NCBI GenBank assembly: GCA_020638295.1
Contig: JACKIU010000002.1
Span: forward strand, 496,001 to 560,000
Direction: 5' to 3'
Length of the DNA stretch: 64,000 nt
From: Rhodospirillales bacterium
GTDB lineage: Bacteria > Pseudomonadota > Alphaproteobacteria > Micavibrionales > Micavibrionaceae
The position numbers were made by a program, and so were the translations under genes. Below the pieces are notes generated by a model. It ran no database searches. It was not told where the DNA came from and saw nothing but the letters and a program-made list of their open reading frames with translations. This document shows positions 17,676 to 26,998 of this stretch, piece by piece. The number at the start of each line of letters is the position of its first letter. Position 1 is the stretch's first letter.

Positions 17676-18434
17676 ATGACAACAACCCGCACCCTGGTCA
17701 TAGGATTTATTTCAGCCAGTCTTATATGCATTCCAATCTACCAATGGATTATGCATCAAAACTTTTCCATTTTTCCTCTAGGGTGGGCCGCATCAGGTTT
17801 AACCTACATGGCTGTATTCTTTCACGAAATTGGCCATACACTCGCCGCTTGGTATTACGGATATCTGACACTGCCAATGTTCGATTTCCAACACGGCGGC
17901 GGCTTTGCATATTCCATAACAGACAAAACCCTGCTTATTCTTATCTGTATTTGGGGAGGAATACTATATGGAATTTACATTCTACGGCATCACAAAATAA
18001 TCGCATTGAACCTCATATGCTTACTCCTTTTCAATATCGCAACCTTTCAAAATGAAAATTGGCGCAGCAGTGTCATAGACTTTATGGGACCTGCTTTTGA
18101 ATCCCTCATCGCCGCCTTTCTACTTTTTCGCGCCCTTTTTAATCTCGCACCGCGCAGAAATTTTGAACGTGTCCTGAACGCAATCTTTGGCTTTGGCCTG
18201 ATTTTCAGAATTTTTATCGACTCATATGGACTGATAAACAATCAAATCCATCGCCTGATCTACTACACTCAAAAAGGAAGCCACGGCTTCGGTGACTTTG
18301 ACAAAATTGCAGACCGGTTTCACATGCTAACATTCGAAACAGTAGTCTATGCTTGGACAGGTTTGACACTTTTATGCCTGATCACGCCTTTTATACTCAA
18401 AATATACGTAAAGGATGCAGAAGATCTTCTTTAA
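17676..18434 (+). CDS. Predicted membrane metalloprotease (M50-like)
   Basis: A 252-residue integral membrane protein with about six helices and a zinc-binding FFHEIGHTLAAWYYG motif near residues 48-62 inside a hydrophobic segment, as in site-2-protease-like M50 peptidases. A second metal-ligand motif is not clear. Its base composition is visibly richer in A/T than purA, hisZ and glmM around it. The stop overlaps the glmM stop by three bases on the opposite strand, a convergent arrangement with no room for a terminator. Substrate unknown. Confidence 0.6.
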   Translation: MTTTRTLVIGFISASLICIPIYQWIMHQNFSIFPLGWAASGLTYMAVFFHEIGHTLAAWYYGYLTLPMFDFQHGGGFAYSITDKTLLILICIWGGILYGIYILRHHKIIALNLICLLLFNIATFQNENWRSSVIDFMGPAFESLIAAFLLFRALFNLAPRRNFERVLNAIFGFGLIFRIFIDSYGLINNQIHRLIYYTQKGSHGFGDFDKIADRFHMLTFETVVYAWTGLTLLCLITPFILKIYVKDAEDLL

Positions 18435-19786
18435 CCCGCCGCTTTCTCAATCACCGCGCACAGATCATTGACCACGCCTTCAACCTTGCCCGGGTCATCC
18501 CCTTCCGCCATCACACGGATCAGGCTTTCCGTCCCGCTGGCCCGCACCAGAACGCGCCCCTCATTGACCAGCGAGCTTTCCGCCTGTTCTATCGCGGCCT
18601 TGACCTCATCCGCATCCAGCGGCTTGCCGTCTTTAAACTCGACATTGCGCAAAATCTGCGGCAGCGGCGCGAACAAATGCAGCGCCTCACTCGCCGTCTT
18701 TCCACTCTCTTTCAGAAATGCACAAATCTTGATCGCCGCCTGCAGCCCATCCCCAGTCGTATTCAAATCCGACAAAATCAAATGCCCGGACTGTTCCCCG
18801 CCCAGATTAAAGCCTTCCGCCCGCATCGTCTCGGACACGTACCGATCCCCGACCGCCGTGCGGATCAAACCAATCCCGCGCGCTTTCAAAAACCGCTCCA
18901 GCCCCAGATTAGACATCACAGTGGCCACCAGCGTATCACCTTGTAAATCGCCAGCCTCCTGCATCGAAACCGCCAGCGCCGCCATCAACTGATCACCATC
19001 AATCTTCGCGCCCGTCTCATCAACCATAATCAACCGGTCCGCATCCCCGTCCAGCGCTAGTCCCAGATCCGCGCCGTGCTCAACAACGGCGACCTGCAAC
19101 TTCTCCGTCGCCGTCGCGCCATAGCCGTCATTAATATTGCGCCCGTTGGGGTCATCACCGATCGACACGACCTCGGCCTCCAACTCCCACAAAACTTGCG
19201 GCGCCACTTTGTACGCCGCGCCGTTCGCACAATCCACAACGACCTTCAACCCCTCCAGCGTCGTCCCGCGCGGCAAAGCCCGCTTCACGCTCTCCGCATA
19301 GCGCCCGATCGCATCATCCAGCCTTGCGGCTTTCCCCAGATCGCCAGGCAAAGCCAGATGCGCGCCAAGATCCTCCTCCAGCGCCGCTTCGATCTCCAAC
19401 TCAATGTCATCGTCCAGCTTATACCCGTCCGGACCAAACAGCTTGATCCCATTATCTTCGAAAGAATTATGGCTGGCCGAAATCATCACCCCGACATCGG
19501 CGCGCAAAGAGCGCGTCAACATCGCAATTCCCGGCGTCGGCACCGGACCCGTAAGGATGACATTCATCCCCATCGATAAAAACCCGGCCGTCATCGCCTG
19601 TTCCAGCATATAACACGACAACCGCGTATCCTTACCGATCACAACCCGGTCCGTCGGCTGCCCGCCGTGACGTTCGCGCAACACCTTTGCTGTTGCCATC
19701 GCCACCCGCTGCACCATGCCCGGCGTCATCGGGTAAACATTGGCCCGCCCGCGAATTCCATCTGTTCCGAAATATTTCCGTGTCAT
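18431..19786 (-). CDS. glmM: Phosphoglucosamine mutase
   Basis: Converts glucosamine-6-phosphate to glucosamine-1-phosphate for UDP-GlcNAc, feeding peptidoglycan and LPS. The 451 residues fit the family. The active-site Ser loop is GVMISASHNSFEDNGIK near residue 95-110, the metal-binding loop is LALDGDADRLIMVD and the C-terminal phosphate-binding loop is RASGTESLIRVM. The frame is open further upstream, but the ATG at 19786 (TRKYFGTDGIRG) is the conserved start. In many alphaproteobacteria glmM sits next to ftsH; here it is about 2 kb away. Confidence 0.97.
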   Translation of the reverse strand: MTRKYFGTDGIRGRANVYPMTPGMVQRVAMATAKVLRERHGGQPTDRVVIGKDTRLSCYMLEQAMTAGFLSMGMNVILTGPVPTPGIAMLTRSLRADVGVMISASHNSFEDNGIKLFGPDGYKLDDDIELEIEAALEEDLGAHLALPGDLGKAARLDDAIGRYAESVKRALPRGTTLEGLKVVVDCANGAAYKVAPQVLWELEAEVVSIGDDPNGRNINDGYGATATEKLQVAVVEHGADLGLALDGDADRLIMVDETGAKIDGDQLMAALAVSMQEAGDLQGDTLVATVMSNLGLERFLKARGIGLIRTAVGDRYVSETMRAEGFNLGGEQSGHLILSDLNTTGDGLQAAIKICAFLKESGKTASEALHLFAPLPQILRNVEFKDGKPLDADEVKAAIEQAESSLVNEGRVLVRASGTESLIRVMAEGDDPGKVEGVVNDLCAVIEKAAG

Positions 19787-19962
19787 GTCTTCGTTGTACT
19801 GGCAAATACGGAGGATAACAAGCGCGGAATTCGCAGACACGCTCACACAAACCCATCGCGCGCACAAACAACCAACACATTTTTATACATAAAACATACT
19901 TTTTTGTTGCCATATATTTCAAAAAACGTTACCAGTAGGCAATAAACAAAATAAAAGACATA

Positions 19963-20919
19963 ATGAAACCGCAAACAACGACGGTACAATTCTGCGAAGT
20001 CAGCGACCCCGGCCCTCCGAAAACAGATCTCGGAGACGTTGCCTTGCGCGAAAACGATCCCGTTTATCGCCTGCACCGGGGAAACAGCCCTCTCATACTC
20101 TCCGCGCCGCATACGGGATGGAAGGTCCCCGAACACATGATCGATCGGGATGGCTCCCCGCTGGGCGCGCCCGCATGGTGGTTCGACCCGAAGCTCCCGC
20201 AGCACCGCCACGAGGTCTGCGACTGGGGAACCGCAGAACTGGTCGAACGCATCAACCGGTTGATACCGCACATCTCCTCCATCAGCTCGAACGTCTCGCG
20301 TCTGGTCGTGGAAAAAAACCGCAAATGGGAATATGCCATAACCCCGGAGTCTTCAGAATACGGCCCCAAAATCTGTATCCCCGGCAACCACAATATTTCC
20401 ACAAAACAGCTTAGCGAACGCAAAGCAATCTACGATGCTTACACTGCCGCCGAAAATGATTTGATTTCTGACATCAAACACGCCCATAACGGCGCAGCAA
20501 ACATAGCGCTACACAGCTTCGCACCTGAATGGCACGGTCATGGCCGTGATTATGAAATCGGCATCACCTATTTTGAAGACACGACATTATCGGAATTAAT
20601 CGAACACGCCTTGATCGAAAGAATGGGCCGCCGTGCCGCCTCACAGTACCCGTACAATCTGAAAAACGGACAATTCAGCGACAAAATCGCCGCGCCAAGC
20701 CTCAGCCAAAAACACGACGCGCCCTTCGTCATGATCGAAATCCGCAACGACCTGCTTCAAGACCTGCAGCGTCTGGAAGAAACAGCCGAACTCCTGAGCG
20801 ACATCATTCACAACATCCAGCAAAACCCGGAATACGAACAATGCCTGTCCAGAAACCCCGCCTCAAAGAGCCGGGAAACCGCCCTCTCCCCGGCCATACC
20901 GGCATACGGCGTGGCATAA
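19963..20919 (+). CDS. N-formylglutamate amidohydrolase family protein
   Basis: Belongs to the HutG-like N-formylglutamate amidohydrolase family, zinc hydrolases releasing formate or cleaving similar amides. Visible features: LILSAPHTGWKVPEHM near residue 45 (family SxPHxG-type motif), the conserved NVSRLVVEKNR patch, and ALHSFAPEW with GHGRDYEIG. At 318 residues it is somewhat longer than the minimal family. No histidine-utilisation genes are nearby, so the true substrate is uncertain. It is transcribed divergently from glmM. Confidence 0.82.
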   Translation: MKPQTTTVQFCEVSDPGPPKTDLGDVALRENDPVYRLHRGNSPLILSAPHTGWKVPEHMIDRDGSPLGAPAWWFDPKLPQHRHEVCDWGTAELVERINRLIPHISSISSNVSRLVVEKNRKWEYAITPESSEYGPKICIPGNHNISTKQLSERKAIYDAYTAAENDLISDIKHAHNGAANIALHSFAPEWHGHGRDYEIGITYFEDTTLSELIEHALIERMGRRAASQYPYNLKNGQFSDKIAAPSLSQKHDAPFVMIEIRNDLLQDLQRLEETAELLSDIIHNIQQNPEYEQCLSRNPASKSRETALSPAIPAYGVA

Positions 20920-20928
20920 ACCGCCAAG

Positions 20929-21192
20929 CTATTCTTCGTCCGGCGTATCGCCCGGCTCTTCAGCCTTCCCGGCTTTGCAAGATCCGTCACCACAACACGT
21001 ATTCATACCCATCAACGTATAGGCCGGACAATAGCTGAAAAAGCTGGTCACCGCCATAACGATCGCCAGCAAAAGCAGCACACCGCCGACAACTCCGGAA
21101 ATAAAGAAGCTGGCCAGAAACAGCACAACAGCCCCAAAAATCCGGGCTTTTTTATCCTTGTCACCAATATTTTTTTCAAATTTAATCATCAT
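20929..21192 (-). CDS. DUF2892-type small membrane protein
   Basis: An 87-residue protein resembling the DUF2892 (YgaP-like inner membrane) family: a short charged start (KNIGDKDKKARI), two membrane helices (about residues 20-55) and the family motif SYCPAYTLMGMNTC. A Cys-rich, acidic tail follows (CCGDGSCKAG). The function of the family is unknown; members are often linked to rhodanese or sulfur metabolism. It is convergent with the amidohydrolase gene, 9 bp apart, and follows the unknown membrane gene at 21217. Confidence 0.75.
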   Translation of the reverse strand: MMIKFEKNIGDKDKKARIFGAVVLFLASFFISGVVGGVLLLLAIVMAVTSFFSYCPAYTLMGMNTCCGDGSCKAGKAEEPGDTPDEE

Positions 21193-21216
21193 TTCTCTCC
21201 TAAATATCTATGAATT

Positions 21217-21639
21217 TCACTTATTGATCGTATCACCCCTGTACACAGCACCTTTAATAATACTCACGCCGGCATTGACGACAGCTGTCGAAATACCGAC
21301 ACAAACAGAAAAGGCAATCCCACCCAGAAAGATAAAAACAACGGTTTTAATTTCCTCAGACATTTTCACACTGAAATCCATATCACTGGGACCTTGCGGC
21401 GTTTGCACGGTAAGCGACCCTTCAATCACAGGATTAGGACGCTGAATAAGCTCCAGAACATATTGCACAACACGAATCTGCCCAGGCTCGTTAAAAACCT
21501 GATAAGTCATGTAAGAAAAATAAAGCAGCAAAGCCACACCCGCAAGCGTAATAAAAACACCAAGTCCGATAAGCGCCTTCCGGAAAGGAAGCAACATCTC
21601 CTCCGGATCAGCATGCACGCGGGAATCTAAATCCAACAT
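21217..21639 (-). CDS. Unknown two-helix membrane protein
   Basis: Not recognised. 140 residues with helices at about 25-48 (ALIGLGVFITLAGVALLLYF) and 95-125 (VVFIFLGGIAFSVCVGISTA). The loop between them (about 45 residues) is probably periplasmic, giving a hairpin topology. It starts 3 bp after the ftsH stop, so it is likely co-transcribed with ftsH and could be a small partner of that membrane protease, but there is no motif to support this. Confidence 0.65.
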   Translation of the reverse strand: MLDLDSRVHADPEEMLLPFRKALIGLGVFITLAGVALLLYFSYMTYQVFNEPGQIRVVQYVLELIQRPNPVIEGSLTVQTPQGPSDMDFSVKMSEEIKTVVFIFLGGIAFSVCVGISTAVVNAGVSIIKGAVYRGDTINK

Positions 21640-21642
21640 ATC

Positions 21643-23562
21643 TTACGCCCCCTGCGGCGCTTTCCCACCGGCAAAACCGCCACCTGACGGGACCGAAGAT
21701 TTCGGCGTTGTATCCTCAGGCGGTTCGTTATCACTATCGCGCAAAATCGGCCTGCCCGCCAGCACATCCTTAATCTCATCGCCGGACAGCAATTCATATT
21801 CCAGCAAAGCCTTGGCCAGCTTGTGCAAATCCCCAAGATTGTCCGTCAAAATCTGCTTGGCCCGGTTATACCCTTCCTCAACAATACGCCGCACTTCGGC
21901 ATCCACCAGCGCGGCAGTTCCATCGGACATATTCTTGGATTGCGTCACGCTATGGCCCAAAAACACCTCTTCCTGATCCTGCGCATAGCGGATCGTGCCC
22001 AGTTTTTCGGAAAAGCCCCATTCGGTCACCATCTTCCGCGCCATGTTCGTCGCCTGCTGAATATCGCTGCTCGCCCCCGTGGTGACTTTCTCGCCGCCGA
22101 AAATAATCTCTTCAGCCACGCGTCCGCCCATCGCCACCGACAAATCCGCCTTCAGCTTTTCCAGACTCATCGATAATCGATCACTTTCCGGCAAGCGCAT
22201 CACCAGCCCCAGCGCCCGGCCTCGCGGCACAATCGTCGCCTTGTGAATAGGGTCCGAAGCCGGTTCATGCATCCCGACCAGCGCGTGCCCGGCTTCATGA
22301 TACGCGGTGAGTTTCTTCTCATCTTCGCTCATCACCATCGATTTACGCTCGGACCCCATCAGCACCTTATCCTTGGCGTCTTCCAGCTCATCCATCCCGA
22401 CAACCCGCTTGCCGCGCCGCGCTGCCAAGAGCGCCGCTTCATTGACGAGGTTCGCCAGATCCGCCCCGCTAAAGCCCGGCGTCCCGCGCGCAATCACCAC
22501 CGGCTCGACATTATTGGCCAGGGGCACTTTCTTCATATGCACTTCGAGGATTTTTTCCCGCCCCTTAATATCAGGAAGCGGCACCACAATCTGCCGGTCG
22601 AAACGCCCCGGACGCAAAAGCGCCGGGTCCAGAACATCCGGACGGTTGGTCGCGGCCAGAATAATCACGCCCTCATTGGACTCAAACCCGTCCATCTCAA
22701 CCAGCAATTGGTTCAACGTCTGCTCGCGCTCGTCATTCCCGCCACCAAGTCCGGCACCGCGATGCCGCCCTACCGCATCGATCTCGTCGATAAAAATAAT
22801 ACACGGCGCATTCTTCTTGCCCTGCTCGAACATATCCCGCACCCGGCTCGCCCCCACCCCGACGAACATCTCAACAAAGTCCGAACCGGAAATCGTAAAG
22901 AACGGCACATCCGCCTCACCGGCCACGGCCCGCGCAATCAGAGTCTTACCCGTCCCCGGCTGACCGACCAAAAGCGCCCCTTTCGGAATTTTCCCGCCCA
23001 GCCGTGAGAACTTCTGCGGATCTTTCAAAAACTCGACAACCTCCTCCAGCTCCTGCTTGGCCTCTTCAATCCCCGCGACATCTTCGAATGTCACCCGACC
23101 GTGCTTCTCGGTCAGCATCTTGGCCCGGCTCTTGCCAAAGCCCATTGCCCCGCCGCCGCCTTTGCCCTGCATCTGGCGCATGAAGAAAATCCATACGCCC
23201 ACAATCAGCATCGCCGGCAGCAATGCTATCAGAATATCCATCAAGGTGGTTTGCTGCGGATCTTCCCTGGCCGCCGCAATCTGCACCGCGCTGCCCTCGA
23301 GGCGATCGACGACATTTTCATTCGGCGGCACCATAACGCGGAACTCATCACCGCTTGAGGCAAAAACCCCGTGCAGTTCCTGCCCCTTAATCGTCACATT
23401 GGAAATACGGCCCGCCCGCGCATCGGCCATAAATTCGCTATAGGAAATCATGTTCGAGTGGCTCACCGCACCTTGCTGCGCGCCTTGAAAAATGTTGAAC
23501 AGGAAAATCATGGTCAGCCCGATCGCCAGCCAGAAAATCAGATTGCGTCCAAATCCATTCAC
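21643..23562 (-). CDS. ftsH: ATP-dependent zinc metalloprotease FtsH
   Basis: Membrane-bound AAA+ protease for quality control of membrane proteins and turnover of regulators such as LpxC. 639 residues: N-terminal helix (6-24), periplasmic domain, second helix (about 108-128), AAA+ module with Walker A GQPGTGKT (200-207) and Walker B IIFIDEID (255-262), SRH region ATNRPDVLDPALLRPGRFD, and the zinc site HEAGH at 422-426. The Gly/Pro-rich tail is typical. It lies downstream of tilS in the pal-cpoB-tilS-ftsH order common in alphaproteobacteria, here with one small gene between. Confidence 0.98.
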   Translation of the reverse strand: MNGFGRNLIFWLAIGLTMIFLFNIFQGAQQGAVSHSNMISYSEFMADARAGRISNVTIKGQELHGVFASSGDEFRVMVPPNENVVDRLEGSAVQIAAAREDPQQTTLMDILIALLPAMLIVGVWIFFMRQMQGKGGGGAMGFGKSRAKMLTEKHGRVTFEDVAGIEEAKQELEEVVEFLKDPQKFSRLGGKIPKGALLVGQPGTGKTLIARAVAGEADVPFFTISGSDFVEMFVGVGASRVRDMFEQGKKNAPCIIFIDEIDAVGRHRGAGLGGGNDEREQTLNQLLVEMDGFESNEGVIILAATNRPDVLDPALLRPGRFDRQIVVPLPDIKGREKILEVHMKKVPLANNVEPVVIARGTPGFSGADLANLVNEAALLAARRGKRVVGMDELEDAKDKVLMGSERKSMVMSEDEKKLTAYHEAGHALVGMHEPASDPIHKATIVPRGRALGLVMRLPESDRLSMSLEKLKADLSVAMGGRVAEEIIFGGEKVTTGASSDIQQATNMARKMVTEWGFSEKLGTIRYAQDQEEVFLGHSVTQSKNMSDGTAALVDAEVRRIVEEGYNRAKQILTDNLGDLHKLAKALLEYELLSGDEIKDVLAGRPILRDSDNEPPEDTTPKSSVPSGGGFAGGKAPQGA

Positions 23563-23726
23563 GATTGATTATCCCTTCTTCAATTAAAGTGTGACGTCAA
23601 TGTAATTCAATTTCCCGTACAAACAAGGAAAATCGGGTTTTTCGCGCGGTTTTCCTGAAAACCACAAAGCTTTGAGGCTGGCATAGATAAAGATTGGGTA
23701 AGAGCAAAAACTGTAAAACCACTATC

Positions 23727-24062
23727 TCAGTTCACATGAATGAGAAACGGTACAACCATGATCAGGAACCAACAAACCAGAAAAACTATGCCTGCAATAG
23801 TTCCGTTACGCGCCGCAATGGAACGTTTTTTTAGCCATATTGGAAACAACAGACAGACACCAGCAAACAGCAGCGGCGGCGGCACAGGAATGGCTTTTCG
23901 AATCCAGAAAGCCCCCTGATAATCCAAAATGCGAACGAACATGTTCCCTGAATCTTGCGGGTCACCGACAGGATGCAACACAACGAGAAGGAGAAACGCC
24001 AGAGCAGGGGAAACTTCCAAAATCAAGCCTATCCATACAAGTTTCCTCATTTCAATCCTCAC
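23727..24062 (-). CDS. Unknown three-helix membrane protein
   Basis: Not recognised. 111 residues, mostly hydrophobic, with three helices near residues 8-28, 58-76 and 85-108. It lies between tilS and ftsH in a position that is usually empty in related genomes. It could be a small recently acquired or fast-evolving gene; nothing suggests function. Start ATG at 24062 or the one at 24050. Confidence 0.5.
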   Translation of the reverse strand: MRIEMRKLVWIGLILEVSPALAFLLLVVLHPVGDPQDSGNMFVRILDYQGAFWIRKAIPVPPPLLFAGVCLLFPIWLKKRSIAARNGTIAGIVFLVCWFLIMVVPFLIHVN

Positions 24063-24119
24063 TGAATCAATTGAGAGGCAGCACAGTGATTTTCTCTTAA
24101 TCTATGCCTGCCCCAAATT

Positions 24120-25124
24120 TTAATTTTCCAGCTCCATCTGCAAAACATCCATCCCGCTATCACACGAAAACACCACACCGCCGAGCGTCCGTTTTCGAAA
24201 CGCTTCGCTGCGATTTTGGGCTGTCAACAAATCACTGACCAGTGCTTCAATCCTTTCCATCCGCGGCGCATAATCTGCACCGGACCGTAAATCCGCCAGC
24301 CCGAGCAAAACACAGCGCAGAACAATTTCCTCCGGTTGCGCGATAACATCACTTAATTTTAATACGATGTGTTTCGTATCTTTTTTAAGGGTCGCTTGTT
24401 TATAGACCCGCAAAGTCAGCTCTTGCAAGGCTTTTCGGGCTCTGGCGAGACGCTGTGCCGTCACACTCAGCCGCTTGGCCGACAGCCCTTCCTCCTCCAA
24501 AACCGTGCGCGCACGCCGCAAACGCACCCGCGCATAATCCGGATTTTCATTACTCGGATCTTCGACATAAGGAACATGTTCCGCCGCGCAATAGGTCAGA
24601 ATATCGTCTTTGCCCCACCCCAGCAAAGGCCGCACCAGACTCAAATTCTCATCATACGCTTGCACCGACTGCATCCCGGACAATCCGTCCAGTCCACTCC
24701 CCTTGGCCAACCGAAACAGCACCGTCTCGGCCTGATCATCGCGATGATGCGCCAAAAATAAACAGGAAATATCATGAACCCGGCAATACTCGGCCATCAA
24801 CCGATACCGCGCCTTGCGCGCCTCTTCCTGAATGGCTGTATCCGCCGGATTTTCCCAGCGCAAGATATGGTGCTTAACCCCCGGCCAATCGGCCAGCCAC
24901 ACGCCCACCTGCGCCGCTTCCTCCGCCGCCTCAGTGCGTAAACCGTGATCGACGCTCAGCGCATGCACAGTAATCCTCCGCTTCTCCGCCCAGCCCACCA
25001 GCATCCGGCACAGCGCCATCGAATCCGGCCCGCCCGACACGGCCACAGCGATCACATCAACGCCGGACCAGTCCAGTCTGAGCTTTTGCATCTCGAAGTC
25101 AAATTTTTCAGAAGTAACACCCAT
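24120..25124 (-). CDS. tilS: tRNA(Ile)-lysidine synthetase
   Basis: Modifies C34 of the CAU-anticodon tRNA(Ile) to lysidine, changing its specificity from AUG to AUA. 334 residues. N-type ATP pyrophosphatase loop AVSGGPDSMALCRML is near residues 27-41, followed by SVDHGLR and the conserved HHRDDQAETVLFRLAKGSGLDG, given here in part. The protein is short at the C-terminus compared with E. coli TilS (432), lacking most of the TilS_C domain, as in several alphaproteobacteria. It is followed by the pal-side genes upstream and by ftsH downstream. Confidence 0.94.
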   Translation of the reverse strand: MGVTSEKFDFEMQKLRLDWSGVDVIAVAVSGGPDSMALCRMLVGWAEKRRITVHALSVDHGLRTEAAEEAAQVGVWLADWPGVKHHILRWENPADTAIQEEARKARYRLMAEYCRVHDISCLFLAHHRDDQAETVLFRLAKGSGLDGLSGMQSVQAYDENLSLVRPLLGWGKDDILTYCAAEHVPYVEDPSNENPDYARVRLRRARTVLEEEGLSAKRLSVTAQRLARARKALQELTLRVYKQATLKKDTKHIVLKLSDVIAQPEEIVLRCVLLGLADLRSGADYAPRMERIEALVSDLLTAQNRSEAFRKRTLGGVVFSCDSGMDVLQMELEN

Positions 25125-25253
25125 AACTTAAAACCCAAAGCGCCGCAGGCAATAACAAATATGCGATTTGCTGAAAACATGTTTTATTTGCTATTCGGCG
25201 CGACATCAAAAAACGCTGTGATCACCGTACCCGCTGCTGTGTTCAAACGAAAA

Positions 25254-26225
25254 TCAACAGCCCAAACGGGACATTTCTTGATCCGCCCGCCGCAACACCG
25301 GCGCAGCCCCGGCCGGATTTTCTTTCTTCAACTGGCGCAGCGCCACACAGGCGTCTTCACGCTTACCCAGCGCATCCAGCGACAAACCGAGCTTCAGCAA
25401 ATTATCACCGGCTTTCGAGCCCTTGGGATCTTTCTGATACCCTTCGGCAAAAACGCGCGCCGCCGATTCAAACTCACCGCGCACATAATGCGTTTCCCCC
25501 AGCCAATAGCGCGCATTGCTGGCCAGCGCATGATCGGGATGATCACGTAAAAAACTCTCAAACTCGGTTTGCGCCGCCTTGTATTGGCGATTTTTGACCA
25601 TCGCAAAGGCGTTTTCGTAAGTCGCCGCCGCCAGATCGCCGCCGCCGCTATCGCCCGTAGCATTATAGGAACCAAGCTGCCCGGCCTCGGCAGCGTTATT
25701 ATTAGAAGAACTCCACTGATAGGTTGGCCCGGCCCCTTGCCCGGCAGAATCCGTTGAAGCTCCCGTATTCACCGACGAAGGGACCGTATAAAGCATACCG
25801 GAGGAAGCGCCGGCACTGCCCGAACGCTGCCCGCCGCCATGACTTTCCAGATCATTCATCCGCAATTCCATATCGCTGGTAAAACGTTCGAGTTGATCTT
25901 TCATCTGGCGAATTTCAAAAGACTGCCGTTCAAGCTGCCCGCGCAAATCGCGCATCTCGGTTTCAATCTGCTGCAGACGAACTTCAACATCCGCCCCGCC
26001 CGACGACGCACCACCACCGGAAAAACTTCCCGGCGGCGGTTTTTCACCGCGGTAAACCGCCCGGCTCAACGTATCGATTTCATTCTCCAGCCGCTTAATC
26101 CGGTTTTGCATATCCCAATCGCCCTGCGCCCAGACCGGAGCCGAACCCACAACAATCAGAACAGCCAAAAGGCCTGAAATTTTCCAGGCCCTTTGCTTAA
26201 AACAATGGATAGTAAAAATTGTCAT
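25254..26225 (-). CDS. cpoB: CpoB/YbgF, Tol-Pal system TPR protein
   Basis: Periplasmic protein that coordinates Tol-Pal-driven outer-membrane constriction with peptidoglycan synthesis. 323 residues: signal peptide (to about residue 33, VGSAPVWAQG), a coiled coil (about 38-125; heptads around DWDMQNRIKRLENEIDTL), a Gly/Ser-rich linker and TPR repeats from about residue 200 (YENAFAMVKNRQYKAAQTEF). It is downstream of pal with a short gap, the standard order of the tol-pal operon. The tolQRAB genes are not in the gap and may lie elsewhere. Confidence 0.94.
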   Translation of the reverse strand: MTIFTIHCFKQRAWKISGLLAVLIVVGSAPVWAQGDWDMQNRIKRLENEIDTLSRAVYRGEKPPPGSFSGGGASSGGADVEVRLQQIETEMRDLRGQLERQSFEIRQMKDQLERFTSDMELRMNDLESHGGGQRSGSAGASSGMLYTVPSSVNTGASTDSAGQGAGPTYQWSSSNNNAAEAGQLGSYNATGDSGGGDLAAATYENAFAMVKNRQYKAAQTEFESFLRDHPDHALASNARYWLGETHYVRGEFESAARVFAEGYQKDPKGSKAGDNLLKLGLSLDALGKREDACVALRQLKKENPAGAAPVLRRADQEMSRLGC

Positions 26226-26249
26226 TCACAAACCATTTATCAAAGTTTG

Positions 26250-26813
26250 TTAGTCAACTTTAGTCACAGAACGGCGATTCTGCGCCCACGCCGACTCATC
26301 CGCCCCCGGAACAGCCGGACGCTCTTTACCATAACTGATCGTTTGGATACGTGAAGGGGCAATCCCCAGCGCGCTCAGGTAATTGCGCACAGAGTTTGCG
26401 CGGCGCTCACCTAAAGCCAGGTTATATTCACGCGTCCCACGTTCATCGGCATGGCCTTCAACGGTCACATTCAGGCTTGGATATTGCTCAAGCCATGCAG
26501 CCTGCTTATCCAAAGTCTGGCGCGCCTCGCCGCTCAGATCATAACGGTCGGTACCAAAGAAAATACGGTCGCCGACATTGACGACCAGATCAGCCTGCGT
26601 TCCCGGCACCGGACCTTGCATATCGCCTTGATAAATCTGGTCGAGCGGACCGTCGGTAATCCCTTCACGCTCAGCAGCCGTCTGGCCGTCGAGCACAACT
26701 TCTTCATCCTTTGAAGAACAGGCCGATACTAAAAATACAACAGCCAAAATCATCATCAGGCGCGACAATGCAAACGTCTTACCGGAAGCATTGCGAAACA
26801 TTGAGCAGGTCAT
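26250..26813 (-). CDS. pal: Peptidoglycan-associated lipoprotein Pal
   Basis: Outer-membrane lipoprotein binding peptidoglycan through its OmpA-like domain and TolB/TolA through the Tol system. Lipobox LVSAC near residue 30 follows a hydrophobic signal. The OmpA domain (about residues 75-185) has NVTVEGHADERGTREYNLAL with the TD-x10-LS-x2-RA-type motif ending GERRANSVRNYL. The open frame extends to 26876, but a GGAGAAG Shine-Dalgarno stands 6 nt before the ATG at 26813 (MTCSMFRN), giving 187 residues. Confidence 0.95.
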   Translation of the reverse strand: MTCSMFRNASGKTFALSRLMMILAVVFLVSACSSKDEEVVLDGQTAAEREGITDGPLDQIYQGDMQGPVPGTQADLVVNVGDRIFFGTDRYDLSGEARQTLDKQAAWLEQYPSLNVTVEGHADERGTREYNLALGERRANSVRNYLSALGIAPSRIQTISYGKERPAVPGADESAWAQNRRSVTKVD

Positions 26814-26998
26814 AATCTTCTCCATTAAACAGGTTAAGCATCGAAACAAACACGATGCGCAGTTACGCAGAATCAAGTTTTATTCGGTTACAAACAACCG
26901 CGCAAGAGAGATGATTTTTTACCGCCAACTTATCCTTACAAACATCTTACGCTTGAAAACGCAAAACCATCCTCAAAAAAATTAAGCAGCTCATGCAG

